Origin: Desulfuromonadales bacterium
GTDB taxonomy: Bacteria; Desulfobacterota; Desulfuromonadia; Desulfuromonadales; JAGXHI01
Length of the DNA stretch: 56,029 nucleotides
Direction of reading: 5' to 3'
Assembly: GCA_024636295.1 (NCBI GenBank)
Contig: JAGXHI010000053.1
Span: forward strand, 1 to 56,029
A model generated the notes under the pieces. That model had not been told where the DNA came from. It saw nothing but the letters and a program-made list of their open reading frames with translations, and searched no databases. The position numbers and the translations under genes were made by a program. Position 1 is the stretch's first letter. Each line of letters opens with the position of its first letter. Shown piece by piece: positions 33,592-42,931 of this stretch.

Positions 33592-34563
33592 ATGCGCAAT
33601 GCTCTGACAATCGATGTAGAAGATTATTTTCAGGTGAACGCCTTCAGTCGGCGGATCCGGGTGGATCAATGGGACAGCTACCCCCTGCGGGTGGTCGAGA
33701 ATACGAAGCGAATTCTCGATCTTCTCGATCGTTTCGAGGTGAGGGCGACATTCTTCATCCTTGGCTGGGTTGCCGAGAGGCGCCCTTCACTGGTTCGGGA
33801 GATCAGTGATCGTGGACATGAAATCGCCTGCCACGGCTTTTCACATCAATTGATCTACAAATTCCCGCCCGAGGTTTTCAGGGAGGATGTCCGAAGGGCC
33901 AAGGCGGTTCTCGAGGATATCTCAGGGTCCCCGGTCATAGGTTACAGGGCTCCGAGTTATTCCATCACGGGGAATTCCCTCTGGGCGCTGGATATTCTCA
34001 TTGAAGAAGGATTTACTTATGATTCCAGCATATTCCCTATTATCCACGATGTTTATGGTATCCCGGGGGCGCTGCGCGAACCCCACCAGATTACACGGGC
34101 GGCAGGGAAGATTCATGAATTTCCGGTTTCCACGATCAATTTCCGATTTCTGAACAGGCAGTTTCGCCTGCCGGTCGGGGGGGGCGGATATCTGAGGCTT
34201 TTCCCCGTTTCCTGGATTCTGCGGGCTCTGCAGCATCTCAATATCAGGGAAAAAATACCTGCGGTCCTTTACTTTCATCCATGGGAAATCGATCCGGAAC
34301 AGCCCCACATACCAGCGGAGTTGCGCTCAAGGTTTCGCCACTATCTGAACCTGGATAAGACGCTGGGGAAAATCAGTTGCTTACTGGACAATCTTGCATT
34401 CGCCCCCATGAGCGAAGTTTTAGAAATCCTGCCCGCCAGAATACATCGCCCTCGTCCTTACCAGCGTAAGGCGGGGGACTGGAGAAAGAAGCATGCGGAC
34501 ACTGATCGTCGACGAGGAGATGCCGCTTCCCCAGAATACGGGGAAAAAACTGCGGACCTTTAA
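33592..34563 (+). CDS. XrtA-system polysaccharide deacetylase
   Basis: A 323-residue NodB-type deacetylase that would remove N-acetyl groups from the growing polymer. The catalytic metal motifs are present: TIDVEDYF with D8, the HGFSHQ histidine pair, and RAPSYSIT. The C-terminal part (YFHPWEIDPEQP) matches the exosortase A-linked group. The start at 33592 follows GGAG at 8 bases and gives the usual opening MRNALTIDVED; a longer frame begins at 33547. The last 24 residues overlap the next gene by 71 bases and are polar and unlike the family, so the tail is perhaps not conserved. Confidence 0.9.
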   Translation: MRNALTIDVEDYFQVNAFSRRIRVDQWDSYPLRVVENTKRILDLLDRFEVRATFFILGWVAERRPSLVREISDRGHEIACHGFSHQLIYKFPPEVFREDVRRAKAVLEDISGSPVIGYRAPSYSITGNSLWALDILIEEGFTYDSSIFPIIHDVYGIPGALREPHQITRAAGKIHEFPVSTINFRFLNRQFRLPVGGGGYLRLFPVSWILRALQHLNIREKIPAVLYFHPWEIDPEQPHIPAELRSRFRHYLNLDKTLGKISCLLDNLAFAPMSEVLEILPARIHRPRPYQRKAGDWRKKHADTDRRRGDAASPEYGEKTADL

Positions 34564-35692
34564 TCTGCTGAAGCGGCTCCAGAAGTCACACCGAATTACC
34601 TATGTCTGCCATGGCAATGGCCAGAAGGAATTCGAAGGGCTGGAGAACGTTTCCATAATTACAGTTCCCCACAGGATCAGGAAGCAAGCAGGGCCTGCAT
34701 TCTATGCCGACCTGGGCAGAAATATTTTCTCGCCCCGGCCCTATATCGTCGATAGCCATTACTCCCGGGCGATGGCCGAAACGGTCAGAAAAACTCTGGG
34801 GGGAGCAAAGTACGATCTGGTCCATTGTGAATGGACGCCGTATACAGAAGTGCTGAAAAACAGTCTTGCTTCCCATGCTTCGGTATTGTCGGCTCACAAT
34901 GTGGAAGCCCAGATCTGGAGACGATATTTCGAGCACGAGCGCAACCCGGCTCGCAAAATATACATTTATCTGCAATGGCAAAAACTTCACCGCTACGAAG
35001 CCCGGTCCTGCCACCGGTACTCCAGAGTAGCGGTAGTCTCTCCCTCCGATCGCGATCTCATGGAGCGATGGTACGGCTGCCGGGATGCTGCCGTAGTCCC
35101 CAATGGCGTCGATGAAGCCTATTTCGCCCCGCGGGAGTGCGCGGAGCGGCCCCTTTCACTCGTTTTTACCGGTTCCATGGACTGGCGGCCGAATCAGGAC
35201 GCCATGAAATATTTCCTCGAGGAGATTTATCCCCGAATTGAGGAAAGAGTTCCGGGCGTCAGTCTCAGCATCGTTGGCAGAAATCCACCGGGGTGGCTTT
35301 GCGAATCCACCGCGCGTTTTCCAAATGTAAAGGTCACCGGAACCGTGGAGGATGTACGTCCATTTATCGCTGAGGGCGCACTTTATATCGTACCCCTGCG
35401 CATCGGGGGAGGCTCCAGGCTGAAGATACTCGAGGCCCTGTCCATGGAAAAAACCGTTCTTTCCACAACCGTGGGTGCGGAAGGTCTGGAAACTCGTGGC
35501 GGGAAACACCTGTTGATTCAGGACAATCCGCAGGCGTTCGCCGAAACGGCCGCGGAAGTGCTGAGACGGCCGGAGGATTTTAAGCATCTAGGAAAAAAAG
35601 GCAGGGAACTTGTCCTGAAGGCCTACACCTGGGATGCGATTGCCGGACTGCTGGGAGATGTCTGGGCAGAGGCGGCAAAAGAGGGCAAATGA
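34493..35692 (+). CDS. Glycosyltransferase, GT4-type, exosortase-associated (Stp1-like)
   Basis: A 399-residue retaining glycosyltransferase with a GT-B fold. The N-terminal half opens with RTLIVDEEMPLPQNTGKKLRT, the LKRLQKSHRI pattern of the exosortase-associated sugar transferase 1 group. The C-terminal half has VPNGVDEAYFAP, VFTGSMDWRPNQDAMK and the acidic GGGSRLKILEALSM. GGAGAAAGAAG lies before the ATG. Its start lies 71 bases inside the deacetylase gene, an exceptional overlap for this operon. Donor and acceptor sugars cannot be read from the sequence. Confidence 0.87.
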   Translation: MRTLIVDEEMPLPQNTGKKLRTFNLLKRLQKSHRITYVCHGNGQKEFEGLENVSIITVPHRIRKQAGPAFYADLGRNIFSPRPYIVDSHYSRAMAETVRKTLGGAKYDLVHCEWTPYTEVLKNSLASHASVLSAHNVEAQIWRRYFEHERNPARKIYIYLQWQKLHRYEARSCHRYSRVAVVSPSDRDLMERWYGCRDAAVVPNGVDEAYFAPRECAERPLSLVFTGSMDWRPNQDAMKYFLEEIYPRIEERVPGVSLSIVGRNPPGWLCESTARFPNVKVTGTVEDVRPFIAEGALYIVPLRIGGGSRLKILEALSMEKTVLSTTVGAEGLETRGGKHLLIQDNPQAFAETAAEVLRRPEDFKHLGKKGRELVLKAYTWDAIAGLLGDVWAEAAKEGK

Positions 35693-36849
35693 GTGAGACG
35701 CTGAACATTCTTCATCTGCGGGCCAGCAATTTCATCGGCGGACCCGAGAAGCAGATCCTGGAGCATTTTCGACGCGTGGATCGGACGCGATACCACCTTG
35801 TGCTCGGTTGTTTCTCGGAATCCGGCAGGGAATGCGATCTGCTTCGGGCGGGGCGTGATTCCGGTTTCGATTGTTTTGATCTCCTGTCCAGATCTTCCTA
35901 TGACCCGGGGGTGCTCGGAAAATTGAAGACCTGTATTCGCGAAAAAAAAATTCATGTGCTGTGTACCCACGGCTATAAACCAGACGTGGTGGGGCGGATT
36001 GCCACCTGGACGTGTGGAATCCCCGCAGTGGCGATTTCCCGGGGATGGACCGGTGAAAGCCCGCGGGTGCGGGCCTATGAATGGCTGGACAAAAGATTTA
36101 TGGCCCTGACGGATAAGATCGTGGCTGTTTCCGAGGGGCAACGGAAAAAAATTCTTGAAATAGGAATCCCGCCGGAGAAGGTAAAGGTGATCTACAACGG
36201 AATAGAATCCAACATCCCCAAAAGGCGCTCCCGCATGCAGCTTAGAAAGGAACTCGGGTTTCCAGCCGATTCCACAGTGATCCTCTCAGGCGGGAGGTTG
36301 AGCCCGGAGAAGAATTTCGACCTCATGATTGAAGCGGCCCGGCAGGTCGTGTCCGAAAATTCGAATACTCGATTTGCCATTTTTGGAGAAGGGGTCCTGC
36401 GGCCGGAGCTCGAGCGAAAAATCAGGGAGGCGGGACTTTCAGGCAAATTCCTTCTGCCCGGGTTTCGTCCGGATTTCCCCCAACTTCTCTCCGGCGCGGA
36501 TATTTTCGTTCTCCCATCCTTTACGGAAGGTCTCCCTAACGTACTTCTCGAGTCCTATGCTCGGAGGGTTCCTGTCATCGCGACACCTGTGGGGGGCGTG
36601 CCCGAAATCGTGGAAGATGGGGTAACTGGATTTCTTGTGCGGACCGACGATGTCCGTGGGCTGGCGGATAGAATTTCCCTGTTTTCCAAGGACCCCGACC
36701 TCCGCCGCGCTATGGGAAAGGCGGGCCGCGATTTTGTCTGCCGGAAATTCAATTTCGATCTTCAGACGCTCAGCTACCAGGAGCTTTATGAAAAAATGGC
36801 GATGGCCCGATTTGAACTGCTGGGCAGTCCTCTGAAATTCATGAAATGA
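35689..36849 (+). CDS. Glycosyltransferase, GT4-type
   Basis: A 386-residue GT-B glycosyltransferase. The N-terminal donor/acceptor half opens LNILHLRASNFIGGPEKQIL. The C-terminal half has the donor-binding SGGRLSPEKNFDLMIEAA and FVLPSFTEGLPNVLLESYA with the E-x7-E acidic pair, then GGVPEIVEDGVTGFLV. It starts in 4-base overlap (ATGA) with the previous gene and so is translationally coupled. Substrates unknown. Confidence 0.9.
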   Translation: MSETLNILHLRASNFIGGPEKQILEHFRRVDRTRYHLVLGCFSESGRECDLLRAGRDSGFDCFDLLSRSSYDPGVLGKLKTCIREKKIHVLCTHGYKPDVVGRIATWTCGIPAVAISRGWTGESPRVRAYEWLDKRFMALTDKIVAVSEGQRKKILEIGIPPEKVKVIYNGIESNIPKRRSRMQLRKELGFPADSTVILSGGRLSPEKNFDLMIEAARQVVSENSNTRFAIFGEGVLRPELERKIREAGLSGKFLLPGFRPDFPQLLSGADIFVLPSFTEGLPNVLLESYARRVPVIATPVGGVPEIVEDGVTGFLVRTDDVRGLADRISLFSKDPDLRRAMGKAGRDFVCRKFNFDLQTLSYQELYEKMAMARFELLGSPLKFMK

Positions 36850-36852
36850 GCC

Positions 36853-37929
36853 ATGACACAGATTAAGCCATTCCTCTCAATCGTCGTTCCGGTGCGAAAC
36901 GAAGCACGTTTCATCGCCGGAACCCTGGAGCAGCTGCTTCGCCAGGATTACCCCGGAGACCGGTTTGAAATTCTTGTTTCCGACGGGCTCTCCGAGGACG
37001 GAACGGTGGGAATCGTGCGCGAATATGCCCGCAGGCATCCCCAGGTCAAACTTCTGGTTAATGAGAAGAAACTCTCCAGCGCGGGCCGCAACCTGGGGTT
37101 CCGCAAGGGACGGGGGGATTTTTTTCTGGTGGTGGACGGGCACTGTCATATCGAGGGCAAGCAGCTCTTTCGAAATACCGTCCGGTGCTTCCTCGAAAAT
37201 AAGGCGGACTGCCTCGGTCGGCCCCAGACTCTCGATCCTCCCGGGCTCACCACCTTTCAAAAAGCGGTGGCGGCTGCCAGAGCCTCCCGGCTTGGCCGAA
37301 GCGGAAGCTCACTCATTTACAGCGATTTCGAGGGATATGCAAGTCCGGTCAGCAATGGTGCGGCATACGGCAGAAATGTATTCGTGAAGGCTGGATATGT
37401 GGATGAGAATTTCGATGCCTGCGAGGACGTAGAGTTCAACTACCGCGTGGAGAAAGCAGGTCTGGTCTGTTTCAGCAGCCCTTCCTTGAGGGTGCGGTAT
37501 TTCCCTCGGGAAAACCTCAGAGGTCTTTTCCGGCAGATGACCCGGTACGGAAGAGGAAGATTTCGTTTTCTGAAAAAGCACCCGGATGCCTTTGCCCCTG
37601 AGACGATGATCCCCGCCCTGTTTCTGGCAGGGATGATACTGCCCCTTCTCTTCGGAAGCGTGCTCCTGCTGTTCGGTGACGCCCCGGTTTTTCTCGAAGC
37701 AGTCTTCGGCGCGACAGTTCTGCCATATATTCTGTATGCGATGATGATTATTGGCGGATCGGCCCGGATTGCCGCTGCGACAGGATGGAGGTTTTTTCCC
37801 TTCCTGCCGGCCATCTTTTTGGCTATCCACGCCGGGCTCGGTTGGGGATTCATACACGGGACGGGGGAATATCTTCAGGAGAGAGTTTTCGGCAAAGGAA
37901 CCCGGATGTCGGAGGCCAAGACTCCATGA
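36853..37929 (+). CDS. Glycosyltransferase, GT2-type with C-terminal membrane segments
   Basis: A 358-residue inverting transferase. The GT-A domain opens with SIVVPVRNEARFIAGTLEQL and has SDGLSEDGT and the metal site VVDGH where DxD would be expected (D-G-H). It then shows GAAYGRN, the acceptor-binding EDVEFNYRVEKAG and RYGRGRFRF. Two or three hydrophobic helices (about 250-345) anchor it to the inner membrane. The replaced DxD second aspartate (D-G-H) is seen in some GT2 enzymes. It overlaps the next gene by 4 bases. Confidence 0.88.
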   Translation: MTQIKPFLSIVVPVRNEARFIAGTLEQLLRQDYPGDRFEILVSDGLSEDGTVGIVREYARRHPQVKLLVNEKKLSSAGRNLGFRKGRGDFFLVVDGHCHIEGKQLFRNTVRCFLENKADCLGRPQTLDPPGLTTFQKAVAAARASRLGRSGSSLIYSDFEGYASPVSNGAAYGRNVFVKAGYVDENFDACEDVEFNYRVEKAGLVCFSSPSLRVRYFPRENLRGLFRQMTRYGRGRFRFLKKHPDAFAPETMIPALFLAGMILPLLFGSVLLLFGDAPVFLEAVFGATVLPYILYAMMIIGGSARIAAATGWRFFPFLPAIFLAIHAGLGWGFIHGTGEYLQERVFGKGTRMSEAKTP

Positions 37930-39077
37930 TCCGGATTGCGTACGTAATCGACACGATTGAATCGCCTACGGCAGGGACGGAAAAACAGTTGCTGCTTCTT
38001 TTAGAGCATATGGACAGGCAACAATTTTCCCCTCTTTTGTGTGTTCTCCGCTCCTCTCCGTGGCTGGAGAGGAATTTCGACCTGTGCCCGGTCTACAAGG
38101 TGGAGATTGATTCCTTCAAGACCTTTTCTTCCTGGAAGCGAATCGGGGCATTTGCTGGATTTTTGAAACGGGAAAACATCGAATTGGTTCATGTCTTCTT
38201 CAGGGATTCAAGTCTGGCCGGGATTCTTGCCGCACGTCTTGCCGGTATGCGAGCGATCATCGCCAGCCGGAGAAATCAGGGCTACTGGATGAATACTGGA
38301 GAGCGAATCCTGCAGAGATCCTTGAATCGGTGGGTTGATCTGATAATCGCAAATTGCAGAAACACAGCGGATATGGTGGTGCGCAACGAAAAGTTTCCAG
38401 AAGAGAAAGTGCGCGTGGTGTACAACGGATTGGAACTAAAAAAATTTCAATCCGTATCAGGCAGTTCCATGCGACATCTTCGATCGCAACTCGGCATTCC
38501 GGAATCTGCCGCGGTGGTAGGAACGGTTGCCAATCTCCGCCCGATAAAAGGCCTGGACATTTTCATAAAGGCTGCCGGCATAGTCGCCCGCGCCGAGGGT
38601 TCGGTGCATTTTGTGATAGCGGGTGAGGGGCCCGAGCGAAAAAGACTTGAAGCTCTTGCCCTCGAATCCGGCCTTGCGGGGCGGGTTCATTTTCTCGGAA
38701 GTCGGCAGGATATCCCGGAACTGCTGAGTATGTTTAATGTGGGCGTACTCCCCTCCCATTCCGAAAGTTTTTCAAACGCGCTGATCGAATATCTGGCCGC
38801 GAGGCTCCCGGTCGTCTGCACGGACGTGGGTGGCTGCAGGGAAGCGGTCGAACAGGGTGTAAATGGCTTCATAGTCCCCCCGGGAGACTTTTCGGGAATG
38901 GCGGACCGTGTCCTGGAGATCCTTTCTGGAGCGTTTCATTTCCAGGATACCCTGGCGGACGATCAGTTTGCCTTGTCTGAAATGGTTGCGGGTTACCAGG
39001 ATATCTATTCGAACCTTCTGACGGATGTCAGGACAAACCATCTGATTCAGGAAAGTAAACTCCCTTCGAGCCGATGA
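37926..39077 (+). CDS. Glycosyltransferase, GT4-type
   Basis: A 383-residue GT-B enzyme. It opens with IRIAYVIDTIESPTAGTEKQ and has the donor-binding GTVANLRPIKGLDIFI, then VLPSHSESFSNALIEYLA with the E-x7-E pair and DVGGCREAVEQGVNGF. The true start is ATG 37926, overlapping the previous stop as ATGA; an upstream in-frame ATG at 37785 lies inside the GT2 gene and is not used. Specificity unknown. Confidence 0.9.
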   Translation: MIRIAYVIDTIESPTAGTEKQLLLLLEHMDRQQFSPLLCVLRSSPWLERNFDLCPVYKVEIDSFKTFSSWKRIGAFAGFLKRENIELVHVFFRDSSLAGILAARLAGMRAIIASRRNQGYWMNTGERILQRSLNRWVDLIIANCRNTADMVVRNEKFPEEKVRVVYNGLELKKFQSVSGSSMRHLRSQLGIPESAAVVGTVANLRPIKGLDIFIKAAGIVARAEGSVHFVIAGEGPERKRLEALALESGLAGRVHFLGSRQDIPELLSMFNVGVLPSHSESFSNALIEYLAARLPVVCTDVGGCREAVEQGVNGFIVPPGDFSGMADRVLEILSGAFHFQDTLADDQFALSEMVAGYQDIYSNLLTDVRTNHLIQESKLPSSR

Positions 39078-39092
39078 ACAGGATTATGGCTG

Positions 39093-40490
39093 ATGTACAG
39101 TGAAATCAATAAAGGTGACTATTTTTCCGCTGTGGTCCGCAACTTGATCGCTCCATTGTGGGCCGCGAAGGAAAAAAGTCCCTACCTGAAGCACCTGCGA
39201 AGCCTTGAACGGTCCCAGTATCGTGCGCCGGAAGAAATTCGGAAAGATCAATGGACCCGATTGAGCACGCTTCTGCGGCACGCCCGGGATCACGTCCCCT
39301 TTTACGCCGAGCGGATGCGAGCCTGCGGTCTGTCGCCTGAAACGATCCGCACATGGGAGGATTTCCGGCGACTGCCCCTTCTGACCAAAGACGATATCCG
39401 GACGCACCGGGACAGGATGGTGGCGGACAACTTCCCCCGGGAGAAGCTCATCCCCAAGAAAACATCGGGATCGACCGGCGTTTCCCTCTCCTTTTATGTC
39501 GACGAGGAGAGCCGGCAATGGAAGCGGGCCTGCGCACTCCGGCACGACCAGTGGACCGGGTGGCGACTGGGAGAGAAGGTCGGGGCCATCTGGGGAAATC
39601 CCGAGTACCGGAAAAGCTGGCGAGGATATGTCCGCAATTTCCTTCTCGAACGTTTCACCTACCTGGATACTCTCAGGATGGACGAGGACGCCATGCTGAG
39701 CTTCTACCGGGAGATCCGGCGGAAACGACCCACGCTGCTTTTCGGCCACGCCCATTCCCTTTATCTTTTCGCCCGCTTCCTGCAACAGAGAAATTTAATG
39801 GATATCCGGCCTCGCGGAATCATCAGCACCGCCATGGTGCTTCATGATTTCGAGCGCCGCACGATCGAGGAGGTCTTCGGTTGTCGGGTGACCAACCGCT
39901 ATGGGTGCGAGGAAGTCAGTCTCATCGCCTGTGAATGTTCGGCGCATGAAGGACTGCACCTCAACATGGATACTCTGGTGGTGGAATTCCTGCGGGACGG
40001 CCAACCCGCGGAGCCCGGAGAGCCGGGCGCCATCGTAGTCACCGATCTGACCAATTTCGGGATGCCTTTCATCCGCTACCAGGTAGGTGATGTCGGAATC
40101 CCCTCCAGCCACGCCTGTTCCTGCGGCTGTTCGTATCCTCTTATGGAATCTCTGGAGGGGCGCGCCGCCGATTATGTCGTCACTCCCGAAGGTGAATACG
40201 TCTCCGGCATCTCACTGACGGAAAACTTCGCCATGTATCTCGAGGGGGTGAAACAGCTGCAGATCGTACAGGAGAGGGTGGATCACCTGATTTTCCGAAT
40301 GGTGAAGGGAGAAAATTTTCACCAGGAGGAACTGGATCATATGTCGCATCTGGTGGCCGATCGTTTCGGCCCGGGAATGACTCACGCGGTGGAATTCGTG
40401 GATTCGATCCAGCAGGAGGCTTCCGGAAAATATCGCTTCTGCGTTTCAAAGTTGTCCAATCCTTTCATGCAGGAAGGCGCCCAACAATGA
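39093..40490 (+). CDS. PaaK/CapK-like adenylate-forming enzyme
   Basis: A 465-residue AMP-forming enzyme related to phenylacetate-CoA ligase and to CapK of capsule loci. The phosphate loop is KKTSGSTGVSLSFY (about residues 121-135), the acidic YGCEEVSLIACEC follows at about 270, then a cysteine-rich zinc-type site (ACSCGCSY) and the hinge motif GRAADYV. Members activate a carboxylic acid as acyl-AMP; the substrate here is unknown. In an exopolysaccharide locus it probably activates a non-sugar substituent. It follows a glycosyltransferase by 15 bases and precedes the first dehydrogenase-like gene by 79 bases. Ribosome site weak. Confidence 0.85.
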   Translation: MYSEINKGDYFSAVVRNLIAPLWAAKEKSPYLKHLRSLERSQYRAPEEIRKDQWTRLSTLLRHARDHVPFYAERMRACGLSPETIRTWEDFRRLPLLTKDDIRTHRDRMVADNFPREKLIPKKTSGSTGVSLSFYVDEESRQWKRACALRHDQWTGWRLGEKVGAIWGNPEYRKSWRGYVRNFLLERFTYLDTLRMDEDAMLSFYREIRRKRPTLLFGHAHSLYLFARFLQQRNLMDIRPRGIISTAMVLHDFERRTIEEVFGCRVTNRYGCEEVSLIACECSAHEGLHLNMDTLVVEFLRDGQPAEPGEPGAIVVTDLTNFGMPFIRYQVGDVGIPSSHACSCGCSYPLMESLEGRAADYVVTPEGEYVSGISLTENFAMYLEGVKQLQIVQERVDHLIFRMVKGENFHQEELDHMSHLVADRFGPGMTHAVEFVDSIQQEASGKYRFCVSKLSNPFMQEGAQQ

Positions 40491-40569
40491 ACATTTCACG
40501 CAAAGCCGGATTTCCGTATCCCATCGGGACGACGGATGCAAAGGCAGGAGAATACGGAGACAAGAGCCC

Positions 40570-41805
40570 GTGATTGAATCCTCGAAAAAAATATCAGGAA
40601 TTCCGGATCATCCGCTTTTCACGTTGGAATTTCAGGAACCCGATCATGGACTGGAGGGGTTTGTGTGCATCCATTCCCTCGGGAGGACCGGGTCGATTGG
40701 CGGATTACGGTGGGCCGAGGATATTTCCCGGCAGGAAATCGAAGAAATCGCAAGAACCATGGCCTACAAATATGCATTCTTCGGCATTCCGACCGGTGGC
40801 GCCCGCGCGGGCATCAAGATTTCCTCCGTTGCAGGCGACCGGGAAGAAATCATTCGCGCGGTTGCCCGGCGTCTGGAGCCACTGGTCAGAAAAGGAATCT
40901 GGTCCCCCTGGACGGATATGAATTTCTCCAGCAGCGATCTGGTCACCTTCTATGCAGCGCTGGGAATGAAATGCATCCCGAATGCACGGGAAATTTCCGC
41001 TTATCGGACCGCCGTTTCCGTTATTTCCGCTATCCGTGGCTGGGTCCGCCACCGTAATGCGCGGCCGGAGGATATCCGTATTCTCATGGAGGGTTTCGGA
41101 ACGGTGGCCGATTACCTTTGCTCTTTTCTGGAAGAAGAAGGATTTCAGATGGTGGGCATTTCCAACAGTCGGGGAGCCGTTGCCAACCCCTCTGGGCTGG
41201 ACATGAAAAGGATTATGGCGGAAAAGAAGGAAAAAGGAAGCCGTTGGATTCTTTCAGAGGGACCGTGGGAAAGAATTTTCAGAGATGATCTTCTTTCGAT
41301 GGACGCAGACCTTCTTATTCCCGGCGCCCGGGCTCATTCGATCTCGGAAGAGAACGCCGGGTCTCTGCAGGTCGAAGCCATCATTCCCATAGCCAATGCA
41401 CCCTGTACCAGCGGTTCTCTTGAAAAGCTGTGGAATCGTGGCATCCTTTACATTCCGGATTATGTCGCGAACGGTGGAGGAGTATGCGGACACCTTTTCC
41501 CCGTTGCGGCGGACGGAACATCCCGAATTTTTTCCAATAAATTCACCTCGATGATTGAAAGACTTCTGGCCCGAAGCAACAGTTCGGGAATTTCCCCCTC
41601 GATTCTCTGCAATCAGGTGGCGGAGGAGAATTTCCTTTTCCTCACCGGTTCCTCGAATCAGGTCTCGGGAAAGTGGAAAAAAATTCAGGATGTCGCTCCT
41701 TTTCTTAAAGAAGCCAAAAGACGCAGGGAAAGAATGGAACGGGTGCAAATAACGTGGGATATTCTCGACAACGCAGGCGATAAAAAAATTTCTCTTCAAA
41801 ATTAA
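40570..41805 (+). CDS. Glu/Leu/Phe/Val dehydrogenase-family protein with arginine at the catalytic lysine
   Basis: A 411-residue protein of the amino-acid dehydrogenase family. The N-terminal domain has TGSIGGLRW, then MAYKYAFFGIPTGGARAGIK: K67 is kept, but the catalytic lysine of GGAKGG is R79. The acidic DMNFSSSD follows near residue 118. The NAD-binding fold has LMEGFGTVADYLCSFLEE, and the C-terminal ANAPCTSGSLEKL and NGGGV are typical. Loss of the lysine suggests lost or altered deamination. Start GTG 40570, with GGAG 10 bases upstream, weak. It resembles the second copy at 42928. It lies between CapK-like and glycosyltransferase genes, a context I do not know from characterised loci. Confidence 0.8.
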   Translation: MIESSKKISGIPDHPLFTLEFQEPDHGLEGFVCIHSLGRTGSIGGLRWAEDISRQEIEEIARTMAYKYAFFGIPTGGARAGIKISSVAGDREEIIRAVARRLEPLVRKGIWSPWTDMNFSSSDLVTFYAALGMKCIPNAREISAYRTAVSVISAIRGWVRHRNARPEDIRILMEGFGTVADYLCSFLEEEGFQMVGISNSRGAVANPSGLDMKRIMAEKKEKGSRWILSEGPWERIFRDDLLSMDADLLIPGARAHSISEENAGSLQVEAIIPIANAPCTSGSLEKLWNRGILYIPDYVANGGGVCGHLFPVAADGTSRIFSNKFTSMIERLLARSNSSGISPSILCNQVAEENFLFLTGSSNQVSGKWKKIQDVAPFLKEAKRRRERMERVQITWDILDNAGDKKISLQN

Positions 41806-41890
41806 AAAAAAATAACTAAATAAATTTACTTTATTTCACGGGGCCAGAGCTGCAGCAGCTTTCCCCGCTATCCCCGACAGGGACCCTCTG

Positions 41891-42931
41891 ATGAAAATGC
41901 TTCAGAATCAGGCCGGATTTGTTGCCCCCGAGTACCGACAGGCTGTCGTGCCGCTGAAGGACGCCATCCGCGACCGGAGTCTCCTTTCTCCGTGTCGACG
42001 CTGGAACCTGTCGGGATTTCTGGGTGGGGGGATAATGTATCTCCTCTGCAACGGATATGATGGGGTCGTGACCGTCGGGCACCGCAGTTCCCTCGCGTTC
42101 GGGTTGCTGAACCGTCTGGCGCCTCGCATGAAGGTTCATATTGTCAAGGAGATCTGGCTGGGTGAGAGCAACTCTCGGGGATGGAAGCGGCTATTGAAGG
42201 GCATTCTTCAGAGGGTCTATCGATTCGGATTCGCAAAGGTATCCAAGGTCATTGTCACCTCCCGGAGTGAAATCGAGACGTACGCGGACATCCTCTCCCT
42301 CCCCCCATCGTGTTTTGAGTTCATACCATGGCCGAGCAATATCGATGTGCCGCGGATGGTGAAATCGCACCAGGGGTACATTCTGGCTGCCGGCCGGAGC
42401 CTTCGTGATTGGGAGACCTTTTTCAGGGCCGTTTCAGAAGTCCCGTGCAAAGTTGTCGCCATCGGAGCACGAAGTGATCTGGAGGGCATGGAAATCCCAG
42501 GCAATGTCACTTTGTTCTGCGATATTCCCCACGGACAGTACCTGAAACTTCTGGAGGGAAGCAGGATAGTTATCGTTCCGCTGCTGAAATCCCGTCGGTC
42601 GGCAGGTCAGGCCGCTTTTCTGGAAGCAATGGCTCTCGGAAAACCAGTGATTGTGGCGCAGGTAACCGGCGCTGCAGATTATCTCGAGGACGGCCGGAAT
42701 GCTCTGCTCTATCCCCCCGGGAATTCGGAGGCGCTCAAGGATAAGATCCTGGGGCTTCTTTCCGACAGCGACTTGTCGGAAAGGATTTCATCCGGAGCCT
42801 TAAACAGTATTCGGGAACAATTCAATAAGCGGGCCTACGCCCTTCGTGTGCTCGAGATAGCGGCACGGTCGGTTGAAGTCGAAAGAAAAAATCCGCCGTC
42901 TTCGGTTGCTACCGGGCAAAATAAAGGATGA
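41891..42931 (+). CDS. Glycosyltransferase, GT4-like
   Basis: A 346-residue GT-B-type protein. The N-terminal part is short and basic; the C-terminal half has AAGRSLRDWETFFRAVSE, VIVPLLKSRRSAGQAAFLEAMALGKP-like acceptor region (sequence given in two parts: VIVPLLKSRRS and AFLEAMALGKPVIV) and VTGAADYLEDGRNALLYPPG. Shorter than the other GT4 enzymes here, and more divergent, so it is less certain. The preceding 85 bases are A-rich with a palindrome (AGCTGCAGCAGCT). It overlaps the next gene by 4 bases. Confidence 0.8.
   Translation: MKMLQNQAGFVAPEYRQAVVPLKDAIRDRSLLSPCRRWNLSGFLGGGIMYLLCNGYDGVVTVGHRSSLAFGLLNRLAPRMKVHIVKEIWLGESNSRGWKRLLKGILQRVYRFGFAKVSKVIVTSRSEIETYADILSLPPSCFEFIPWPSNIDVPRMVKSHQGYILAAGRSLRDWETFFRAVSEVPCKVVAIGARSDLEGMEIPGNVTLFCDIPHGQYLKLLEGSRIVIVPLLKSRRSAGQAAFLEAMALGKPVIVAQVTGAADYLEDGRNALLYPPGNSEALKDKILGLLSDSDLSERISSGALNSIREQFNKRAYALRVLEIAARSVEVERKNPPSSVATGQNKG

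Noticed and set aside
37785..37925. N-terminal extension of the GT4 gene that begins at 37926
   Set aside because: The upstream ATG lies inside the GT2 gene in another frame. The extension has no GT4 similarity, and the ATGA coupling at 37926 is typical of this operon.
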